Source of the DNA: Aeromonas veronii bv. veronii
Lineage (GTDB): Bacteria > Pseudomonadota > Gammaproteobacteria > Enterobacterales > Aeromonadaceae
Assembly: GCF_000820225.1 (NCBI RefSeq)
Contig: NZ_CDDK01000031.1
Location: 133,032 to 197,031 of the forward strand
Direction: 5' to 3'
Length of the DNA stretch: 64,000 bases
Shown: in pieces, positions 62,822 to 64,000 of the stretch
Position numbering within the stretch: the first letter of the stretch is position 1
Layout: each line of letters begins with the position of its first letter
The notes under the pieces: model-generated
What the model was told of the DNA's origin: nothing
Seen by the model: the letters and a program-made list of their open reading frames with translations, nothing else
Database searches by the model: none
Made by a program: the position numbers and the translations under genes

Positions 62822-64000
62822 ATGAATCAACTGTTTTTTCTGGCCATGATGATGTCCTCCCTGTCAGCTCCGAATCTGGAGCTGGACAAGGAGCAACTCT
62901 CTATCGATCTGCAACAAGCGCAATCGATGGTACTGACCGATCCTGCCAGATGCGTCCAGATCACCACCGCCTTCCTGACGCGCGCAGCCAATAATCCCCA
63001 GCAAATCATCAGCAATCGCCAGGAGTTCGGTTATCGCGAACCCATCCTGAGCTACAGCACGGCGGCCCAGACCATAGGCGCCCACTTGCTCAAAGGGGAG
63101 TGTCTGCTGCAACTGGGCCAATATCAGGCCACCCAGCAAGCGCTCGACAAGGCGATGGCGCTGGCAGACAAAGAGCAACAACCGGAACTCAAGGCCCACG
63201 GCCTCTATCTCAAGATCCGCAGTCAGGCCCTCAAACCGGATAACCAGAGCACCAGCCGCGCCCTGATGGATCAACTGGACGAACAGCTGGCCGTCCCCAC
63301 TCTCAAGCAGAGCCAGCTCCAGATTTATGGCCGTCTGCAACGCACCAGCTACGACATCGAGAACCAGCACTTCGATGATGCCAAGGCCCACTTGGCAGAT
63401 GCGCGGATCTGGGCCGCCAAGACCCCCAATCCTCTCGCCAGTGCCTGGGTCAGCGCCATCAGCGGCGACCTTTATCGCGCGCTGCAGCAGCCACAGCTGG
63501 CACTGGGGGAATATATCGATGCCCAGCAACAGGCCAAAAGCCTCAACGACCCGCTCTTTCTCGGCCTGCTGTCGAACCAGATAGTCAAACTTTACCAGCA
63601 GGAGCAGGAGCCCCAGAAAGCGCTGCAGTATGCCAATGAGGCGGCCAACTACTTCCACTCCATCGGCAACCCCTCCCTGCTGTGCGACTCCCTGATGGTG
63701 CTGGCGCGACTCAACCGCGAGCAGGGCGACCTCAATATGGCGCTGGTCTACTTCTTTAATGCGCTGGATCTGCTCGATGAGGGGAGCAACCGACCGCAAG
63801 CCTCCCTGCTCAAATATGAAATTGGCAAAACCTACCTGCAAAGCGGCAACCTTTCGCTGGCCAGCAACTACCTCAATGCGGCCCGTCAGTCTCACGAACT
63901 GAGCGATGCCAAAGAGCCGCTGATCGATACCCTGCTGCTGCTCGGCGAGCTCTATCTGAAGAAGCAGGAGGCCGCCATCGCCATCTTGCAGTTGGAGAAC
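62822..64000 (+). CDS. TPR-repeat protein, 3' end outside the window
   Basis: 393 codons are open to the window edge without a stop. The N-terminus MNQLFFLAMMMSSLSA looks like a short signal peptide. Degenerate TPR-like helix pairs follow, for example GAHLLKGECLLQLGQYQATQQALDKA near 80, LASAWVSAISGDLYRALQQPQLALGEY and YEIGKTYLQSGNLSLASNYLNAA near the end. This looks like the periplasmic TPR sensor half of a signalling protein. Many Vibrio and Aeromonas proteins of this shape end in a membrane helix and a GGDEF domain, but the C-terminal part is not visible, so this is inference. Confidence 0.75.
   Translation, partial: MNQLFFLAMMMSSLSAPNLELDKEQLSIDLQQAQSMVLTDPARCVQITTAFLTRAANNPQQIISNRQEFGYREPILSYSTAAQTIGAHLLKGECLLQLGQYQATQQALDKAMALADKEQQPELKAHGLYLKIRSQALKPDNQSTSRALMDQLDEQLAVPTLKQSQLQIYGRLQRTSYDIENQHFDDAKAHLADARIWAAKTPNPLASAWVSAISGDLYRALQQPQLALGEYIDAQQQAKSLNDPLFLGLLSNQIVKLYQQEQEPQKALQYANEAANYFHSIGNPSLLCDSLMVLARLNREQGDLNMALVYFFNALDLLDEGSNRPQASLLKYEIGKTYLQSGNLSLASNYLNAARQSHELSDAKEPLIDTLLLLGELYLKKQEAAIAILQLEN

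Overview
The window looks like chromosomal DNA of an Aeromonas-type gammaproteobacterium. This is inferred from high GC content, an E. coli-like gene order in the housekeeping blocks, a secreted Dns-type endonuclease I, and small families typical of Vibrio and Aeromonas (DUF3545, DUF3549, DUF3301, DUF2789, DUF2310). No rRNA, tRNA, CRISPR array, insertion sequence or prophage was recognised. About 58 protein genes are called, and the last one runs off the right edge.

Layout. 0-5.8 kb: anmK (cell-wall recycling), a degenerate ADP-ribosylglycohydrolase-like protein, a 1.2 kb stretch without a convincing gene, a protein made of three tandem RidA domains, and an AT-rich two-gene islet of unknown function. 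5.8-13.9 kb: tkt diverging from metK, which has tandem MetJ boxes, then sprT, endA/dns, rsmE, gshB, yqgE and ruvX. 13.9-26 kb: a DtpA-type peptide transporter, mdtL-yidZ, a MoxR/DUF58/TgpA-like three-gene operon, an AGCS amino-acid symporter with an upstream PurR-type operator, tal, and a DUF3545 gene.

26.3-45.8 kb: the classic envelope, translation and replication supercluster, all on the minus strand and transcribed rpsB-tsf-pyrH-frr-uppS-cdsA-dxr-rseP-bamA-skp-lpxD-fabZ-lpxA-lpxB-rnhB-dnaE-accA. It couples ribosome biogenesis, isoprenoid carrier and phospholipid synthesis, outer-membrane assembly, lipid A synthesis, DNA replication and the first step of fatty-acid synthesis. Diverging from it are map-glnD-dapD-yaeH (46-51 kb), as in E. 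coli. 51.3-55.6 kb: sugar uptake, with ptsG, a malM-like lipoprotein gene and a lamB-like maltoporin gene, all on the minus strand. 56-62.6 kb: yqcC-truC-yqcA on the minus strand, a run of small conserved genes on the plus strand (DUF3549, DUF3301, DUF2789, a KfrA-N-like protein, a DUF2310 zinc-ribbon protein), then syd and queF. The window ends inside a TPR-repeat protein.

Most of the window is ordinary core genome. The unusual items are the triple RidA protein, the ADP-ribosylhydrolase-like protein that has lost its metal-binding aspartates, the AT-rich two-gene islet, a pair of 30-bp repeats, and a diverged duplicate of the pyrH 3' end. Several non-ATG starts (GTG or TTG) were chosen from Shine-Dalgarno position and recalled family N-termini. 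All family assignments come from reading the sequences and recall of family features; no database search was run.
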